Assembly (NCBI GenBank): GCA_025450135.1
Contig: JANWHZ010000018.1
Coordinates: 1 to 5,419, forward strand
Source: Candidatus Saccharimonadales bacterium
GTDB lineage: Bacteria; Patescibacteriota; Saccharimonadia; Saccharimonadales; UBA4665
Reading direction: 5' to 3'
Length of the DNA: 5,419 nt
The number at the start of each line of letters is the position of its first letter. The stretch's first letter is position 1. The notes under the pieces are model-generated. The model did not search any database. It worked only from the letters and a program-made list of their open reading frames with translations, and was not told the DNA's origin. Positions 1 through 5,419 of this stretch are shown here, one piece after another. The position numbers and the translations under genes are program-made.

Positions 1-37
1 CGACTACACACAGGTTGCACGCTTCTTGTACCCCAGC

Positions 38-46
38 TTATCCACC
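38..46 (+). promoter_or_regulatory. Candidate DnaA box TTATCCACC
   Basis: This 9-mer matches the consensus TTATNCACA at all but the last base. It has the same orientation as the two tandem candidates at 83-100. A single near-match is weak evidence; the position upstream of dnaN raises its credibility. Confidence 0.45.
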
Positions 47-82
47 CCACTTTTGCCAACATTCTCAGATCAGGCAAGAGAA

Positions 83-100
83 TTATACCCACTATCCACA
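83..100 (+). promoter_or_regulatory. Two abutting DnaA-box-like 9-mers
   Basis: TTATACCCA (83-91) is followed without a gap by CTATCCACA (92-100). Each differs from TTATNCACA at one position: the seventh base in the first and the first base in the second. Head-to-tail near-consensus boxes just before an AT-rich tract are what one expects at an origin or at a DnaA-autoregulated promoter. Actual DnaA binding is inferred. Confidence 0.5.
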
Positions 101-126
101 GGACCTATTACAAGCAAGAACAAGAG

Positions 127-132
127 TATATT
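127..132 (+). promoter_or_regulatory. Possible -10 element (TATATT) for dnaN
   Basis: TATATT lies 28 bases before the dnaN start and 12 before its Shine-Dalgarno, a plausible -10 placement. TATAGT at 136-141 is an alternative. No good -35 hexamer sits 16-18 bases upstream of either, so dnaN could equally be read from an upstream dnaA promoter. Confidence 0.25.
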
Positions 133-143
133 ACATATAGTAG

Positions 144-150
144 AAGGGGG
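144..150 (+). promoter_or_regulatory. Shine-Dalgarno of dnaN (AAGGGGG)
   Basis: A purine-rich AAGGGGG run ends 9 bases before the ATG at 160. It supports that start, together with the canonical beta-clamp N-terminus MKLQVTQENL. No ATG, GTG or TTG lies upstream in the same frame within the window. Confidence 0.7.
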
Positions 151-159
151 CAGCTGAGG

Positions 160-1251
160 ATGAAATTGCAAGTAACCCAGGAAAACCTAAATCGAGCACT
201 CGGCTCAGTTGCTCGCGTAGCTAATGCTCGTAATCCCTTGCCTGTCTTGGCTAATGTTCTTATTCGAGCTGATAACAACAGGCTCAGTATCGCTGCAACT
301 AACCTTGATATCGCTATCACACAATATGTCGGAGCTAAAATTAGTAGCGAAGGCTCAATTACAGTACCTGCCCGGCTAATGCAGGACTTTATTAGTAGTT
401 TGCCCGGCGGTGTTATCGAGCTTAGTTTAGACGAGCTCCGGCTGCATATTTCGGCTGATCAATATGACTCAGTTATCAATGGTATCGTTGCTGATGAATT
501 CCCGGTTATGCCAACAATAACTGGTGGTACGTCATGGACAGTAGCAGCACCACAGCTTAAGAAAGCCTTGCAGCAAGTGGTCTTTGCAGCTTCGAACGAT
601 GAGTCGCGACCGGTGTTGACCGGCGTGCTGGTCCACACAGTGGACGGTAAGCTTTACATGGCCGCTACCGATAGCTACCGGCTAGCCGAGAAAGAACTTG
701 GACCAAACAAAACAGCCGTTAGTCTGCTTGTCCCTGCTACTGCGATGCAGGATTTGCTGCGTATTTTAGGCGACGCCGAAGATGAAGTGAAGGTGACTCA
801 CGATGACCAGCAAGTGCGTTTTCAGGTAGGTGACGTGGAACTGGTAGCGCGGTTGCTCGAGGGTAAGTATCCTGATTATCGTAAACTGATTCCGCAATCT
901 TTTTCCGTGACGGCTACAGTCAAGCGGTCAGATTTCATCAATGTTACAAAAGTCTCTAGCTTATTTGCCCGTGAAAGCGCTGGTAGCGTGACGGTCGAGA
1001 TTGATGCAGATAGCGGTAAATTAAGTATTAGGTCTATTGCCTCGCAACTCGGCGAGAATACGGCGACCGCCACAGGTACGATGATCGGTAATGGTGGCAT
1101 TACGCTTAACTCTCGATATTTACTCGATGCCCTACAGGCTTTGACTGCTGACGAAGTGGTATTCGGTTTCAATGGTAAGCTCGAAGCAACACTACTAAAA
1201 GACGCCGGCGGTGCTACATATAGCCACATCATCATGCCGCTAAAAAGCTAA
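160..1251 (+). CDS. dnaN: DNA polymerase III beta subunit (sliding clamp)
   Basis: The protein is the ring-shaped processivity clamp that tethers DNA polymerase III and other replication and repair proteins to DNA in the cytoplasm. At 363 residues it has the usual family length, enough for three tandem clamp domains (about 1-120, 121-245 and 246-363). Recognisable landmarks are the N-terminus MKLQVTQENL, NPLPVLANVLI (25-35), the domain 2 start SRPVLTGVLV (149-158) with ATDSYRL (169-175), EGKYPDY before the domain 2/3 boundary (234-240), RYLLDAL (319-325) and the C-terminal MPLKS (359-363), close to the MPxRL-type end of the family. The start is fixed by a good Shine-Dalgarno and the family alignment; the stop is TAA. 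A PQ-loop gene follows after 36 bases and then recF, so the classic dnaN–recF order is kept with one insertion. No disruption is visible. Confidence 0.97.
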   Translation: MKLQVTQENLNRALGSVARVANARNPLPVLANVLIRADNNRLSIAATNLDIAITQYVGAKISSEGSITVPARLMQDFISSLPGGVIELSLDELRLHISADQYDSVINGIVADEFPVMPTITGGTSWTVAAPQLKKALQQVVFAASNDESRPVLTGVLVHTVDGKLYMAATDSYRLAEKELGPNKTAVSLLVPATAMQDLLRILGDAEDEVKVTHDDQQVRFQVGDVELVARLLEGKYPDYRKLIPQSFSVTATVKRSDFINVTKVSSLFARESAGSVTVEIDADSGKLSIRSIASQLGENTATATGTMIGNGGITLNSRYLLDALQALTADEVVFGFNGKLEATLLKDAGGATYSHIIMPLKS

Positions 1252-1269
1252 CCGCTCACCCTAACCAGC

Positions 1270-1278
1270 TGCTAGAAT
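1270..1278 (+). promoter_or_regulatory. Possible extended -10 promoter (TGCTAGAAT)
   Basis: The 36-base dnaN/PQ-loop gap contains TG-C-TAGAAT, an extended -10 with five of six matches to TATAAT. Initiation about seven bases downstream would fall at roughly 1285, leaving only about 3 bases before the ATG at 1288. The only other candidate signal is GGGG at 1279-1282, a weak and closely spaced Shine-Dalgarno. No matching -35 is seen. The promoter role is inference. Confidence 0.3.
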
Positions 1279-1287
1279 GGGGCTAGT

Positions 1288-1599
1288 ATGACAACTCAGA
1301 GGAAGAAGCCTGCGCTTATGGTGGCTCATCGGTCTATGGTCCGTACCTTTTTTGACGACGGCATGTATCTGATGGCGCTAGTAACACCACTACTGACTAT
1401 TCCCCAGCTGCTCACTATTTGGACACAGCATCAAACTGGCGGCGTCTCCCAGCTGACTTGGGGCGCATATGCGGTCATGTCAGGCGTCTGGCTAATATAT
1501 GGGTTACTACAGCGGCAAAAGCCGCTGATCCTGTCGCAAGCTTGCCTATTCGTGGTAGATATGGCAATCGTCCTGGGTATTTTTATTTTTCGGCCATGA
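1288..1599 (+). CDS. PQ-loop / SemiSWEET-like three-helix membrane protein
   Basis: This small integral membrane protein has 103 residues, about the length of bacterial SemiSWEETs, which carry one three-helix repeat and dimerise to move sugars. A basic soluble N-terminus (about 1-25) precedes three hydrophobic segments at about 26-46, 55-74 and 79-101. The first holds the diagnostic Pro-Gln pair (39-40, in LLTIPQLLTIW). The following loop TGGVSQLTW (50-58) matches the family pattern after helix 1. Substrate and function cannot be read from sequence; PQ-loop proteins also include non-sugar transporters. The first ATG is kept, although ATGs at 1318 and 1336 would shorten only the soluble tail. 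The TGA stop overlaps the recF start as ATGA, which suggests translational coupling. Its presence between dnaN and recF is not explained by any known role in replication. Confidence 0.75.
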   Translation: MTTQRKKPALMVAHRSMVRTFFDDGMYLMALVTPLLTIPQLLTIWTQHQTGGVSQLTWGAYAVMSGVWLIYGLLQRQKPLILSQACLFVVDMAIVLGIFIFRP

Positions 1600-2651
1600 T
1601 CCAGAGCATCCGATTGCAGCACTTCCGGTCATATACCGACGATTCGTTTGAGTTCGATGCGAGTGTCAATATTATCGTCGGCGCCAACGCGAGTGGCAAG
1701 ACCAACCTTCTCGAAGCGCTGCTCGTTGTAGCGCGTGGCAATTCGTACCGGGTACACGATATGGATTTAGTTGAGCATGACCAGCCTTGGGCTCGACTGG
1801 ACGCGCTTGTCGATAACGTAGACCGAACCGTGAAAATCGTCCGTGATCCGCTTCCGTCCAAGACTTACGAGATCGCTGGTCGTAGCTTTTCTCGACTAAG
1901 CTTAGAGCGAACACTGCCGGTTGTGCTGTTTGAGCCGAATCATTTAAATCTCTTAATAGGAGCGCCGGAGCGCAGGCGTGACTATCTAGACGAACTACTT
2001 AGTCAGAGCACGGTTGGTTATACGGCGCTCATACGCTCCTACCGCCGAGCGCTGGCCCAACGCAACCATTTACTGAAAAGCGGCCACGCCAATCCACAAG
2101 AACTATTTCCCTGGGACGTACGCTTAAGTGAGCTTGGGGCACGTATTATCCGTTGTCGCGAAACGCTTGTACAGTATCTAAATACCAAAATCGCCGGTCT
2201 GTACCAGGACTTATCAAAGAGCGAGACGACCGTGGCGCTCGCGTACCAATCAGGCGCCGGCTCTGAGCAATACGAAAGCACGATGCTTCGCCAGCTTGAG
2301 GAGCGCCGGCGTGATGATGTTGTTCGCGGCCATACTTCGTTCGGGCCACACCGTGACGACCTGGTGGTATATTTTAACGGCGTACTAGCTCAGGAGGTGG
2401 CCTCGCGCGGCGAGACGCGAACACTTATATTATGTTTGAAAATACTAGAGCTTCAGTTGCTCGAAGAAAAGCGCGACCAGACGCCACTGTTGCTGCTCGA
2501 CGATGTTTTCAGCGAGCTTGATGGTGTCCGCCGGCAGGCACTCACACAGCACCTCCAGCCGTATCAAACATGTATCACTACAACTGATGCTGATGTAGTC
2601 GTCCATAGCTTCGCTGAAGCTAGTAACATTATCCTAATAGCTAAGTCTTAA
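1596..2651 (+). CDS. recF: DNA replication and repair protein RecF
   Basis: RecF is an SMC/ABC-type ATPase that binds gapped DNA and, with RecO and RecR, helps load RecA at stalled forks and single-strand gaps. From the ATG at 1596 the protein has 351 residues, the normal family length. It shows the N-terminal IRLQHFRSY (5-13), Walker A GANASGKT (29-36, Lys35), the RecF-typical LFEPNHLNLL and RRRDYLDELL stretch (111-135), GHTSFGPHRDDL (245-256), the ABC signature region ASRGETRTL (269-277) and Walker B LLLLDDVFSELD with its D-loop (298-309, Asp302/Asp303). The frame is open back to an ATG at 1419, but that 59-residue extension lies wholly over the PQ-loop gene and has no family counterpart, so it is rejected. 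No clear Shine-Dalgarno precedes 1596; reinitiation after the overlapping TGA is likely. All catalytic motifs are intact. Confidence 0.95.
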   Translation: MIQSIRLQHFRSYTDDSFEFDASVNIIVGANASGKTNLLEALLVVARGNSYRVHDMDLVEHDQPWARLDALVDNVDRTVKIVRDPLPSKTYEIAGRSFSRLSLERTLPVVLFEPNHLNLLIGAPERRRDYLDELLSQSTVGYTALIRSYRRALAQRNHLLKSGHANPQELFPWDVRLSELGARIIRCRETLVQYLNTKIAGLYQDLSKSETTVALAYQSGAGSEQYESTMLRQLEERRRDDVVRGHTSFGPHRDDLVVYFNGVLAQEVASRGETRTLILCLKILELQLLEEKRDQTPLLLLDDVFSELDGVRRQALTQHLQPYQTCITTTDADVVVHSFAEASNIILIAKS

Positions 2652-2655
2652 GCAA

Positions 2656-3450
2656 TTACAGTGTGGTGCCGGTAATCACGCCTGAGTCATACACCTGAGC
2701 TCCGTTGGCCGCTAGTTGTACGCGTGCTGAAGAGCTGTCATTGTATAACAATGTCGCGTGGTATTTTGTCCCGTTGATGGTGATATCAAAGGTCATAGTG
2801 AAGTAATCAGGCACGTCCTGGTTGCTATATGGCGGGATGCTGATAGTGTTGTCATCGATAATAGCCGTTGCTATTGTTGTCCTAGTGCTTTGACCGAACA
2901 AAAACACAGCCTGCTTGATTGCCTCAATTTGGTACGAAGATATTCCTTGGCTAAGTAAGCCGCTGGTGCCATCGAATGTGATAGTGTTGCGCGAGGGCGG
3001 CGGGGCTTGGTCTTGTTGCTTGAGAAGTGCTTGCTGAATATCCTTCGGCATATTGTTATATGTAATATCCTGAGTAGTAAATGTATAGGTAATATTGCCA
3101 AGCGAGTCGGCAGCCTGACTCCGTACACCCTTGATAGTAATAGTGTACTGCTGATTGGTAGCTAAGGTAGACTGAAGGTTGATCGTTAAACGCTGTCCAC
3201 TGATTGCATATGTCGAGGCTACACCAGGGTTCCAAGTTATATTGAGCGTCGTATTAGCAAGCGGCTTATTAAAGTCAATAAGTAGAATTGGCGTGCCGCT
3301 TGGGAAGCTGTCCATTGCTGGAGTGGTGCCCACGATATGGAACTGCACTGACTGGTAGATAATTACAGCCACCATCAAGACACAGAGAGCGAGCGCAGCA
3401 AATAATAGACGCCTAAGGCTTGTATGATTTAATGTATTACCGGGTTGCAT
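2656..3450 (-). CDS. Membrane-anchored SbsA/Big_5 Ig-like domain protein with unassigned C-terminal domain
   Basis: This 264-residue protein has a short basic N-terminus and one hydrophobic segment (about 15-35) without a convincing cleavage site, so it is probably a type II anchor with the rest outside the membrane. Residues about 38-128 read as a bacterial Ig-like domain of the SbsA/Big_5 type: GTPILLIDFNKPL (52-64), RLTINLQSTL (87-96), QYTITIKGV (101-109) and SLGNITYTFTT (116-126). A Gln/Pro-rich linker (about 138-153) leads to a C-terminal region (about 156-264) with alternating beta strands, including FTMTFDITINGTKY and a terminal VYDSGVI, that I cannot assign to a family. It is the last gene of the minus-strand cluster, 14 bases after the lysozyme/CHAP gene, with a strong Shine-Dalgarno. 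A role in surface architecture or in positioning the hydrolase is inference from context. Confidence 0.75.
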   Translation of the reverse strand: MQPGNTLNHTSLRRLLFAALALCVLMVAVIIYQSVQFHIVGTTPAMDSFPSGTPILLIDFNKPLANTTLNITWNPGVASTYAISGQRLTINLQSTLATNQQYTITIKGVRSQAADSLGNITYTFTTQDITYNNMPKDIQQALLKQQDQAPPPSRNTITFDGTSGLLSQGISSYQIEAIKQAVFLFGQSTRTTIATAIIDDNTISIPPYSNQDVPDYFTMTFDITINGTKYHATLLYNDSSSARVQLAANGAQVYDSGVITGTTL

Positions 3451-3457
3451 GACACGT

Positions 3458-3466
3458 CCCCTCCCT
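3458..3466 (-). promoter_or_regulatory. Strong Shine-Dalgarno (AGGGAGGGG) overlapping the upstream stop
   Basis: On the minus strand AGGGAGGGG lies 7 bases before the ATG at 3450 and shares its first two bases with the TAG stop of the lysozyme/CHAP gene (3467-3465). It fixes the start of the Ig-like protein and implies that ribosomes finishing the hydrolase are placed next to it. It is clearly stronger than any signal before the hydrolase itself. Confidence 0.7.
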
Positions 3467-4781
3467 AATCTGGTGAAACATAGCCGAATATTCCATCGTC
3501 AGTTGAACTATTAATGGTTCCTTGGGATACAACCGCAGCATTCAGGGGTCCACCGTATGGCCCGCTGCCCTGGTCTCCGCCAATAAGGGTGATTTGAGTG
3601 CCAGTGACACCGACAACTACGTTAACATGGTTATAGTTATGGCCATTCTTGCTATTTGAGTCTTTGAAGCCGTAATCATGTATAGCTAGGTCTCCGGGAA
3701 CCGGTGTATAGCCGTTTGCGTCGTGCCAGTGGAACTGCTGATCTGCGCTACCAAGATCTGCAATCTGTTTGACTGCCGGGAGCATCCAGCCTCCAGCAGC
3801 ACCACCAGTAAATGGGTCTCCTGCCTGTTTATACAGCCAACTGGCAAAGTCAGCACACCATTCTTCGTTACCAGACTTACCGCAACTGTTATTAACGGGT
3901 TGATCCCCACTATTACATATCCAGCCACTGGTATACTTTGTGTACCCCATTCGAGGTGTTGGAGGCACTGGAGTCCACACTGTTTCCAGCTCGCCCTTGG
4001 CCATACAAACGACATTCTGGCGTATAGAGCTTAAATTGCCGGTGGCAGTGTTGCCGGCAGGGTCGCATGTCACGCCACAGGCTGACCCGTTGGCACCCGA
4101 GCTACCGCCGTACTTGGCGTAAATAGTCTTAGCCTCATTGATACGAGCGGGCCAGTTAGCGGCCGATTCTAGCGGTGCTTCATACCCGCGGCCAAAGACC
4201 ATAGTCGCACTCGTGACATCGCTCGTGCCCCGTAAATTATTGAGTACGGTATTATAGGGTCCGCTGAGTTCTCCCCAGGAGTAGCCAAGTTGGAACGCCA
4301 AGTCCTGAGGGCTTTTTACCTCCTTGGACGCTTCATTGATTATCGCTACGCGCCGGCCGCCGTCCCACTGTGCGATACCAACTGCATGATTGTAGTCAGG
4401 ATACGGAGGGTTCGGACTTGTCTGTGTATCTTGCCAAGAGCCTGGAGTTTGTTCAATTGAAGGGTTTACGCCGTGTGATTCCCACCAAAAGTTCCCGACA
4501 ATGCCTGCCGCCTGTACAGGGCCAAGCCCTTTTCCGATAAAAAAGTTATAAGCCTTCTCGATATTATCGGAACCAGTGAGTGCAGTGCTGTCGGACGGTG
4601 ACGTGCTGCAGCTACTTACTTCTGTGTTATAGAAATAGATGCCTTGGTTCAAAACCTCCAGCTGATTTGGAGTCAAGCCTGATGCGCCAACGAGTGAATT
4701 GCTCAACAGGACGGCACCACCGATACTTGACGTAAACACCGTAGCAATTTTCCGAAGAGTATTCTTATTCATACACAGCAT
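3465..4781 (-). CDS. Secreted two-domain cell-wall hydrolase: phage-tail-type lysozyme plus CHAP
   Basis: The precursor has 438 residues and combines two peptidoglycan-cutting modules. A signal-peptide-like N-terminus has Lys/Arg at 6-11, then a hydrophobic stretch to about 30 and a possible cleavage near VGA-SG (31-35). Residues about 72-225 resemble the phage tail-tip lysozyme family (Phage_lysozyme2): IVGNFWWESHGVNP with the probable catalytic Glu101, then GIAQWDGGRR (135-144). A Gly/Ser/Thr-rich linker with CGVTC (235-239) leads to a CHAP amidase/endopeptidase domain (about 250-438): WCADFASWLY with nucleophile Cys309, PGDLAIHDY (362-370), YNHVNVVVGV with His385, and GGDQG, where Asp403 is the likely third residue. 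Extra cysteines (289, 300 and others) could form disulfides after export. The start may be 4781 or the in-frame ATG at 4772; neither has a good Shine-Dalgarno. The upstream gene ends 4 bases before 4781. Likely roles are wall remodelling, division or attack on neighbouring cells. Confidence 0.88.
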   Translation of the reverse strand: MLCMNKNTLRKIATVFTSSIGGAVLLSNSLVGASGLTPNQLEVLNQGIYFYNTEVSSCSTSPSDSTALTGSDNIEKAYNFFIGKGLGPVQAAGIVGNFWWESHGVNPSIEQTPGSWQDTQTSPNPPYPDYNHAVGIAQWDGGRRVAIINEASKEVKSPQDLAFQLGYSWGELSGPYNTVLNNLRGTSDVTSATMVFGRGYEAPLESAANWPARINEAKTIYAKYGGSSGANGSACGVTCDPAGNTATGNLSSIRQNVVCMAKGELETVWTPVPPTPRMGYTKYTSGWICNSGDQPVNNSCGKSGNEEWCADFASWLYKQAGDPFTGGAAGGWMLPAVKQIADLGSADQQFHWHDANGYTPVPGDLAIHDYGFKDSNSKNGHNYNHVNVVVGVTGTQITLIGGDQGSGPYGGPLNAAVVSQGTINSSTDDGIFGYVSPD

Positions 4782-4785
4782 GGCA

Positions 4786-5419
4786 TTATTGTAGCTGATA
4801 CACTGCCGCTCCTTGCTCGTTTGGGTATGTTGTTACCAAGTATTGTTGCAGGTCGCTATTATACGTAACCGATGTCACTAATTGCCCGGTTGGTAATGTA
4901 GCGATCTCGTTCGCTTTCAAGGCTGTGACATCGTACGTCCAGATGCTCGAACCCTTGCCGTACACATACCGAGAATTACTAACCCATTGTGGGCTTAATG
5001 TGTCGGCGTTTTCGACCGATTGCACGACCGAATTATCTGTCAATCTCAGGATATCTGTGTGGCTGCTGCTTCTATGCTCGATGGTAGCGTATTGCCCGTC
5101 GGGGCTGATAGAAGCATCGACAATCGGACCCTGGGTGATGGTTTGTTGGCTGCCGCTAGTTATGGAGATCAATATAGGGTCAATGACGTAGCTTGGGGTG
5201 TAGGCATACCGGATGTCTTGTTGGGCGTCCGGCATACGCGTCGAGTACGCAATGACTTCATCCCCGCCAATAGCTAACTGATCAGCCTGCTTGGTAAGAA
5301 CTAAGACCTGCTTTGGTTGTGCAGAAGGCGACTGATACCAATAGAGCGTGCTATTAGCGAGTATTGCAAATGACGCTTGTGAGCGATTAGCCCCAATCGC
5401 GAGTGAGCTGATATTGTCC
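4786..5419 (-). CDS. Beta-propeller-like (TolB/PD40-type) protein, C-terminal part, cut by the window edge
   Basis: The frame is open from the TAA at 4788-4786 to the right edge, giving 210 C-terminal residues; the true start lies outside. An internal ATG at 5235 is not a credible start because the same repeat pattern continues upstream of it. The fragment consists of beta-strand repeats of roughly 40 residues. The clearest is VDASISPDGQYATIEH (100-115 of the fragment), whose SPDG turn is typical of WD40-like PD40/TolB repeats, followed by DILRL. Similar units are LSPQWVSNSRYVYGK then SIWTYDV, SLAIGANRSQASFAIL then TLYWYQ near the visible N-terminus, and SVTYNSDLQQYLVTTY then AVYQL at the C-terminus. 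Four to five blades seem to be present. No catalytic motif is seen. It is the first visible gene of the minus-strand cluster, 4 bases before the hydrolase. An extracytoplasmic location is inferred from its neighbours. Confidence 0.7.
   Translation of the reverse strand, partial: DNISSLAIGANRSQASFAILANSTLYWYQSPSAQPKQVLVLTKQADQLAIGGDEVIAYSTRMPDAQQDIRYAYTPSYVIDPILISITSGSQQTITQGPIVDASISPDGQYATIEHRSSSHTDILRLTDNSVVQSVENADTLSPQWVSNSRYVYGKGSSIWTYDVTALKANEIATLPTGQLVTSVTYNSDLQQYLVTTYPNEQGAAVYQLQ
4788..4793 (-). promoter_or_regulatory. Possible internal -10 (TACAAT) for the hydrolase gene
   Basis: On the minus strand TACAAT is followed by six bases and then the ATG at 4781, so a transcript started from it could begin at or next to the A of the ATG and be leaderless. 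This would fit the missing Shine-Dalgarno. The element sits within the last codons of the propeller gene, no -35 was identified, and such hexamers are common by chance, so this is tentative. Confidence 0.2.

Larger units (their letters stand above)
1..159. other. Probable dnaA–dnaN intergenic region, candidate oriC
   Basis: This stretch lies directly upstream of dnaN, where many bacteria carry the replication origin. Two of the three + frames are free of stops up to the dnaN start (the third is closed only by a TAG at 138-140), but none shows the DnaA domain IV signature (GGRDHTTV-like) and none has a convincing start codon. I therefore read it as noncoding. It contains three 9-mers one mismatch away from the DnaA box TTATNCACA, all in the same orientation, followed by an AT-rich run at about 103-140 that could serve as an unwinding element. 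The origin assignment is inference from position and these motifs. The left part may continue outside the window. Confidence 0.5.

Noticed and set aside
4..12. CTACACACA as a further DnaA box
   Set aside because: Two mismatches to TTATNCACA; too weak to list as a site.
136..150. DnaA-trio-like TAGTAG next to a G run
   Set aside because: Only two trio units, and the G run is better explained as the dnaN Shine-Dalgarno.
876..1235. 119-codon minus-strand frame opposite dnaN
   Set aside because: Antisense to a fully conserved dnaN; no start signal or family pattern.
1419..1595. N-terminal extension of recF starting at an upstream ATG
   Set aside because: It lies entirely over the PQ-loop gene in another frame and has no RecF-like features; the canonical RecF N-terminus starts at 1596.
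1596..1599. TGA recoded as an amino acid, as in some CPR lineages
   Set aside because: TGA sits exactly at the end of a complete three-helix protein and at the ATGA overlap with recF; none of the other genes has internal TGA.
2661..2681. Hairpin GTGTGGT / ATCACGC at the recF convergent junction as a terminator
   Set aside because: Only seven pairs, two of them wobble, with no T tract on either side; it also lies inside the end of the minus-strand gene.
4925..5277. Two overlapping + strand frames opposite the propeller gene
   Set aside because: They are shadows of a minus-strand frame that has clear repeat structure and runs open to the window edge.

Overview
This looks like a chromosomal origin-proximal segment of a bacterium. 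A dnaN–recF cassette lies on the + strand. It is preceded by a short noncoding stretch with DnaA-box-like 9-mers, and dnaA itself presumably lies just outside the left edge. Base composition is intermediate and TGA is read as a stop. The mix of compact genes, ATGA overlaps and exported proteins (phage-tail-type lysozyme plus CHAP) suggests a Patescibacteria/CPR member, most likely Saccharibacteria-like. That assignment is inference from gene style and family recall; no marker in the window proves it.

Layout, left to right. 1-159 is a probable dnaA–dnaN intergenic region with candidate DnaA boxes and a strong Shine-Dalgarno. 160-1251 (+) is dnaN, the sliding clamp. 1288-1599 (+) is a three-helix PQ-loop/SemiSWEET-like membrane protein. 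1596-2651 (+) is recF, whose ATG overlaps the previous stop as ATGA. The recF stop and the stop of a convergent gene are separated by only 4 bases.

The right half is a compact minus-strand cluster transcribed toward recF. It begins outside the window with the C-terminal part of a beta-propeller-like protein (5419-4786). A secreted two-domain cell-wall hydrolase follows (4781-3465: tail-tip lysozyme, then CHAP). The last gene is a membrane-anchored protein with an SbsA/Big_5 Ig-like domain and an unassigned C-terminal domain (3450-2656). Gaps of 4 and 14 bases argue for one operon devoted to envelope or cell-surface work.

The + strand genes serve replication and repair, with DnaN as processivity clamp and RecF in gap repair; the PQ-loop protein between them has no obvious link to that. 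The minus-strand set looks like a cell-surface module: a wall-cutting enzyme between two probable extracytoplasmic beta-rich proteins. No RNA genes, mobile elements, CRISPR arrays or sizeable repeats were seen. Apart from 1-159, the window is almost completely coding.
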